Positions 61,433-64,000 of a stretch of DNA of 64,000 nucleotides are shown here, one piece after another. The notes under the pieces were generated by a model that did not search any database, was not told where the DNA came from, and worked only from the letters and a program-made list of their open reading frames with translations. The position numbers were made by a program, and so were the translations under genes. The stretch's first letter is position 1. Every line of letters starts with the position of its first letter. Origin of the DNA: Hydrangea macrophylla (Eukaryota; Streptophyta; Magnoliopsida; Cornales; Hydrangeaceae); NCBI GenBank assembly GCA_033977485.1, contig CM066998.1:58308274-58372273 (forward strand), written 5' to 3'.

Positions 61433-61556
61433 TTCAATCGATCAAACAGCGTTCGAGCGATCGAACACAGCCCGATCTCAATCGATCGAAGTAACTTCAA
61501 TCGATCGAACATAGCTTTGCCTCAATCGATCGAAATGACTTCAATCGATCGAACAT
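61433..61556. repeat. TCGATCGA-type cluster in the leader part of LTR G
   Basis: TTCAATCGATCAAAC, GAGCGATCGAAC, then CTCAATCGATCGAA and TTCAATCGATCGAAC alternating about every 20-30 bp. Confidence 0.87.
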
Positions 61557-61849
61557 ATCAGAATGTTAAATGTTTAGTTGTTTTATACCTGTTGAACTGT
61601 TAACCGGTTTATTATCATATGTTGATGTTGGAAAGCTATATTGGAATAATACACACGTGGAATAATGGATTAATGCATTAAATAGTGAAACTATTCGGTT
61701 AATGTGGAGATAATAATGGGAAGCCGACGTGCATAGTAGTGGGTCTATCGACCATTGAGGTCGATAGTATTTATGTTGGTGCGTATGATTGCGATCTCTA
61801 AGATCGTATGATATCAGGTGTAAGATCCCCAGGGTGCTGGGATAGGATC

Positions 61850-62500
61850 AAGACTATGTGTCGGGGCAAAATATGATACAATTGGACTTCGTGTCAGGTT
61901 TGACTTATGATAGAGTTAGACTGCGTGTCGGGTTTGGGAGGTTGTGCGATTAAGGACTTCATGGCAAGGTTAATATATCCAGGCTGATGGTCGTAACGTT
62001 TTGGGACTGGAGTGCCGTAGTAGTATATTGGGGTTGCGTGCTGTCATAGTATTACGGGGCTGAGTGTTGATGTATTATGGTATAGCTGTGTGCGGTAGTA
62101 GAGCTGAGTGCTGTGGAGCTTAGTGCTGTGGAGCTAAGTGTTGTGATATTTTAAAGCTGAGTGCTATGGAGCTAACTGCTGTGATATTTTAGAGCTGGGT
62201 GTTGTGGAGCTAAGTGTTGTAGTGTAGCGGAGCTAAGTGCTGTAGTGTAGTGGAGTTGAGTGTTGTATTATGTCAGGGCTATGTGCCATATTTTATTCGG
62301 GCTGCGTGTCGTATTGCATCAAGGCTGTTGGCCGTATTATATCATGGCGGATTGACAGAAACAGTAGGATTGTGTGTCGGGATTTGATAGCTTGTATGGT
62401 ATGGGATTACGCGTCTGATTTATATGATAGGACGTGGGACTTCGTGTCGAGTGTCACAGACCGTACGTACGGGACTACGTGTCTGATTAATGTGGACCCA
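61850..62500. repeat. Degenerate minisatellite GAGCTnAGTGCTGT / GACTnCGTGTCGGG
   Basis: Interspersed phrases such as GGAGCTAAGTGCTGTAGTG, GGAGCTGAGTGCTGTG, GGGCTGCGTGTCGTATT and GGACTTCGTGTC recur across about 650 bp of LTR G. It is non-coding. Confidence 0.75.
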
Positions 62501-63123
62501 AGAGTCTATGTTATGTGTGAGATTTGATTGGGATGACGTCCGTTGTTATATTGAGTTGGTGCATACATGCATGCGAACGATGAGATAATCTTTTTAGTGA
62601 TGTTATTGCTTTATATGCTGCTTATCTATAGATACTTTGTTAGTATTTTCTTTCACTCGGCTTTCATAGCTGACGGCATTTATGTCACTGGATATTCGAC
62701 ATCCAGCTGGCCAGGGTTATGAGTATGCAGGAGATGCATACATGGACAAGAGTTTTGAGGATGGAGCCTACGATGATGGAGGCTACGCTGGTGCTGATTA
62801 CTACGCAAGCTGAAGACTGGAAGTTGTGTCGTAGTTAATTTATGTCTATGTTTTAAAGACTTCTGTTTTAGTTATGTTTGTATCGGCGTATGTTGTCGTA
62901 ATGCTTTATTTACGTTTCTGTAAACACTCGTGGCTTTGTAATAGTTTAGTATTACACTTTGACTTTATATATACTGAATTTAGAATTTTCCAATACGTGG
63001 TTTAATCCATTACTCTGATGGTTTGACTTTGGTTATGGAAAGTGTGGTGACTTTCGACTGTCATGGCCTCCAGGTCCAAAAAGGAATTTATTTTCTCTAT
63101 TTTTACTACTGCGGAGCGTGACA

Positions 63124-63345
63124 GCATTGTAAGATAGTAAATAGATCCAAATGTACTAATCTCTAAAACTAAGTAAATATATATATATATAAATACATAC
63201 TTGTAATTTTAGCTCAAGTCAATCAGCAAAGTAGTGAAGCAACAATATATGGGGGAAAAAAATTAAAAAGAAACTTTGGAGATTATGATGTCAATTCCTA
63301 ATCATACACAAATAAGTAGTTCATATTTTGTCACTCGTATCGTAT
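63124..63345. repeat. Tandem unit, segment T and start of a third R copy
   Basis: Continues the host sequence broken at 49030. It matches 47331-47503 (T), then the first about 40 bp of R before diverging. Confidence 0.8.
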
Positions 63346-63529
63346 ATATGGTTCTATACTTTTATCAATTGTACTTTTTATTTCTCCTTCTCATTATTTC
63401 ATTCTTTACACTATTTCAATCAACTTACTTATGCGTTAATACTTTTTTTTATTTTTACTCATCGTAGTTGCATTTCCAAAAAAGGAAACTTTGTCTTTGA
63501 TAACTATTTTAACAATATGAGCATCAAAC

Positions 63530-63557
63530 CACGTGCAACGCACGTGTTATATTCTAG
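63530..63557 (+). mobile_element. Probable Helitron 3' terminus (hairpin plus CTAG)
   Basis: CACGTGC-AAC-GCACGTG forms a perfect 7-bp stem with a 3-nt loop (63530-63546). Seven bases later comes CTAG (63554-63557), followed by T. A short hairpin shortly before CTRR and a following T is the Helitron 3' signature. It is on the plus strand, so it is not the end of the minus-strand Rep-helicase element. The 5' end was not located. Confidence 0.75.
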
Positions 63558-64000
63558 TGTGTGTGTGTATATATATATATGTATACTTACCTTCTTAAAA
63601 GCTTTATAAATATTTTCAATTTTCAAATTGTCCCCCGTGCAATACACGGATTCACGTCTTGTATATATTGCAATGGTTCACGTCTTGTATATTGCAATTA
63701 CATACGCACACGTGGAATTACATTGTCTTTTATCTTTTCTAATTATTAAAAGTTTATTAGAATCTTTTTCTGAAAATCATTAACTTTCAATCAAGTTTAA
63801 CAAATTGTAAGTAAAGTTCTTCTTTAATTACAAATCAAAGGAGCACAATATTTCATTATAATTCTCCTTTAAAAAAATATTTTTAAAGAGTAATATTTGG
63901 GACACAACCTTCATACAACTTTCATACAACCTCCTCAAAAGATGTGTCTATCTCTCTCCTGTGATGTCACTGGACCCCACAGTGACACAGGAAAGAGATA
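63558..64000. other. AT-rich right end, no gene seen
   Basis: A (TG)n/(TA)n stretch at the start, a second hairpin-like CCGTGCAATACACGG at 63635-63649 with no CTRR after it, and otherwise unassigned sequence. Confidence 0.5.

Larger units (their letters stand above)
49031..63123 (+). mobile_element. Solo LTR G (Ty3/gypsy-like) split by chromovirus E
   Basis: Left part 49031-49453 (TGTAATAGCC...) and right part 61078-63123 (...GCGGAGCGTGACA) make one LTR of about 2.46 kb. It is flanked by GCATA (49026-49030) and GCATT (63124-63128), a 5-bp duplication with one change. It is in the same family as the solo LTR at 14398-17091. No internal region exists, so it is a solo LTR. Confidence 0.88.

Noticed and set aside
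63635..63649. CCGTGCAATACACGG as a second Helitron 3' hairpin
   Set aside because: Imperfect stem and no CTRR end within the expected distance.

Overview
The window is intergenic plant nuclear DNA. I see no intact host gene in it. It is almost entirely transposable elements inserted into one another. The element repertoire (Ty1/copia, Tekay/Del-like chromoviruses, an Athila/Tat-type tRNA-Asp primer site, a Helitron with a linked RPA-like gene, hAT elements, a tRNA-derived SINE) points to an angiosperm, most likely a eudicot with a repeat-rich genome. I cannot name the species.

Layout. (1) 1-1460 and 11852-12390: 3' part of a decayed Ty1/copia element whose LTR is split by a young Ty3/gypsy element, 1461-11851, minus strand. 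The young element has a perfect CTTGT target duplication, near-identical 2.65-kb LTRs and one uninterrupted 1491-codon gag-pol-chromodomain frame. (2) 12391-45160: an old minus-strand Helitron, read right to left. It has Rep with an HUH motif (45160-42607), Pif1-type helicase (20745-18770), a spacer, and an RPA-like gene (14217-12391). It is interrupted by a solo LTR (14398-17091, itself carrying a 613-bp hAT element) and by a 21.9-kb block (20751-42606).

That block is a pol-deleted copia element with three LTRs (LTR-gag-LTR-gag-LTR) bounded by TTGAC. Inside it are a hAT-type MITE (21748-22313), a decayed chromovirus (24660-34170, GAAAA duplication) and an Athila-like non-autonomous element (34690-41890, ATGAC duplication). 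The last carries a single intact 539-codon ORF that I cannot assign.

(3) 45487-63345: roughly 1.7-kb units duplicated in tandem. They are invaded by a truncated LTR fragment (45868-47231), a SINE (48046-48290) and a nest in which solo LTR G (49031-63123) holds chromovirus E (49454-61077), which holds solo LTR F (51707-54510). (4) 63530-63557 looks like a plus-strand Helitron 3' terminus. The last 440 bases are unassigned AT-rich DNA.

The most unusual pattern is that several unrelated LTR families carry arrays of short self-complementary motifs: TCGATCGA in three, AGTCGACT in one, a GCACTCnnnGAGTGC type in one. These lie just upstream of a TATA box, in the transcribed leader, or both. Array length differs between the two LTRs of the same element. 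Only the 1461-11851 element looks capable of autonomous activity.
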